Positions 6,363-7,147 of a stretch of DNA of 7,147 nucleotides are shown piece by piece. Source of the DNA: Bacteroidales bacterium. Its GTDB lineage: Bacteria > Bacteroidota > Bacteroidia > Bacteroidales > UBA932. The notes under the pieces were generated by a model. That model searched no databases and was not told where the DNA came from. It saw only the letters and a program-made list of their open reading frames with translations. Position 1 is the first letter of the stretch. Each line of letters opens with the position of its first letter. The position numbers and the translations under genes are program-made. The stretch covers positions 1 through 7,147 of the forward strand of contig JAEEQI010000126.1 in the NCBI GenBank assembly GCA_016285215.1, read 5' to 3'.

Positions 6363-7147
6363 AGGCGCTGCGTGAGTTTAGGGATTACGGCATTCTTCCA
6401 GGACAGGAAATCACCGGCCAGAATATGCTCGCGGGCTACCCTTACCAAATCCAGATAGAAGGCCAGGTTGTGCTCGGAGGCCACCATAGCGGCAAACATC
6501 TCCTTGGCAATGAACAGGTGATGGATATACGCGCGGGTGTAATAGCTGTCCACGAAAGACGTGCCCTGGGGATCCAGGGGCGAGAAATCGTCTGTCCACT
6601 TGGAGTTGCGCATATTCATAATACCCTCCCATGTAAAAAGCATGCCGTTGCGGCCGTTTCGGGTGGGCATTACGCAGTCAAACATATCAATTCCGCGGGC
6701 TATGCCTTCCAGGATGTTGGCGGGAGTGCCCACGCCCATCAGGTAACGGGGCTTGTCCTGCGGCAGCAGCGGGCAGGTAACCTCCAGCATCTCGTACATC
6801 TTCTCGGTGGGTTCTCCTACGGCCAGGCCGCCCACGGCATAACCGCCGCGGTTGGCGTTGTCCAGCCCCAGGGCGTGCTCCACAGCCTGCTTGCGCAGCT
6901 CCGGATACACGCAGCCCTGGATGATGGGGAACATCACCTGCTGATATCCATAAAGAGGTTCGGTCTCGTCAAAGTGCTTGGCAAAGCGCTCCAGCCAGCC
7001 CTGCGTGAGTTTGAGGGACTTGGTGGCGTAGCGGATATCTGCGTCTCCGGGGCAGCACTCGTCCAGGGCCATGATGATATCGGCCCCTATCTTTCTCTGC
7101 GTATCTACGTTGTTTTCCGGAGTAAAGATGTGCTTGCTGCCGTCTAT
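6359..7147 (-). CDS. tgt: tRNA-guanine (queuine/preQ1) transglycosylase, C-terminal part
   Basis: The last 262 codons of tgt are visible; the open frame continues upstream of the first in-window ATG (7072) to the window edge, where IDGSKHIFTPE matches internal Tgt sequence, so the start lies outside. Tgt exchanges guanine 34 of GUN-anticodon tRNAs for preQ1 during queuosine synthesis. Visible conserved parts, counted from the window edge, are GADIIMALDEC (21-31), PIIQGCVYPELR (74-85), GGYAVGGLAVGEP (101-113), YLMGVGTP (135-142) and DMFDCVMPTRNGRNG (154-168), in which D157 is the expected catalytic nucleophile. The C-terminal zinc site is abnormal: the three positions normally occupied by cysteines in a CxCxxC motif are G195, S197 and D200, while the histidine of EHN (H226) is kept. 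It appears to lead the operon within this window and ends in a four-base overlap with the permease gene. Confidence 0.95.
   Translation of the reverse strand: MDGSKHIFTPENNVDTQRKIGADIIMALDECCPGDADIRYATKSLKLTQGWLERFAKHFDETEPLYGYQQVMFPIIQGCVYPELRKQAVEHALGLDNANRGGYAVGGLAVGEPTEKMYEMLEVTCPLLPQDKPRYLMGVGTPANILEGIARGIDMFDCVMPTRNGRNGMLFTWEGIMNMRNSKWTDDFSPLDPQGTSFVDSYYTRAYIHHLFIAKEMFAAMVASEHNLAFYLDLVRVAREHILAGDFLSWKNAVIPKLTQRL

Noticed and set aside
5217..6458. A 413-codon open frame on the plus strand opposite the Lpt permease gene
   Set aside because: Antisense shadow of a clear LptF/LptG gene that also runs into dut and tgt. The translation is rich in His, Arg and Gln with no domain-like pattern.
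6359..7072. tgt starting at the ATG at 7072
   Set aside because: Codons 7147-7073 are open in the same frame and encode conserved Tgt sequence, so this methionine is internal and the gene is cut by the window edge.
1..7147. A defence system, mobile element or other undescribed multi-gene system
   Set aside because: Every gene belongs to a well-known family (arginase-like, GcvT, OmpA, Obg, PAP2, MurF, dUTPase, LptF/G, Tgt). No transposase, integrase, repeats or sharply different base composition is visible.

Overview
The window reads as a chromosomal housekeeping segment from a member of the Bacteroidota, most likely Bacteroidales with a fairly high GC content. The reasons are: a TAnnTTTG-type promoter box before the OmpA-like gene; almost no Shine-Dalgarno sequences; a short Obg without a long C-terminal extension; a small ureohydrolase-fold protein and an OmpA-family protein of Bacteroidota type; and a tgt-lptF/G gene pair. 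These are judgements from sequence recall; no database was searched. Coding density is extremely high. The only non-coding stretch of note is the 96-base divergent region at 779-874. I see no tRNA, rRNA, CRISPR array, insertion sequence, attachment site or obvious terminator.

Left block (1-778, minus strand): a compact arginase/ureohydrolase-family protein is followed after 6 bases by the first 27 codons of gcvT (glycine cleavage system T protein), which leaves the window. Middle block (875-3594, plus strand): an exported OmpA-domain protein, the ribosome-associated GTPase Obg, and a membrane PAP2 phosphatase form a tight cluster. The first two are directly abutted (stop TAA followed at once by ATG, same reading frame) and the last two overlap by 22 bases.

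Right block (7147-3578, minus strand, in order of transcription): tgt (5' end outside the window), an LptF/LptG-family LPS-export permease, dut and murF. These are joined by an ATGA overlap and two TAATG junctions, so they look like one translationally coupled operon linking tRNA queuosine modification, outer-membrane LPS transport, nucleotide-pool sanitation and peptidoglycan precursor synthesis. The middle and right blocks converge, and the 3' ends of the PAP2 gene and murF overlap by 17 bases.

Nothing here looks like a new biological system. The points most worth a second look are the loss of the canonical zinc-ligand cysteines in Tgt, the zero-gap in-frame junction of an exported protein gene with obg, the near-leaderless promoter possibility at the ureohydrolase gene, and the chain of overlapping gene junctions.
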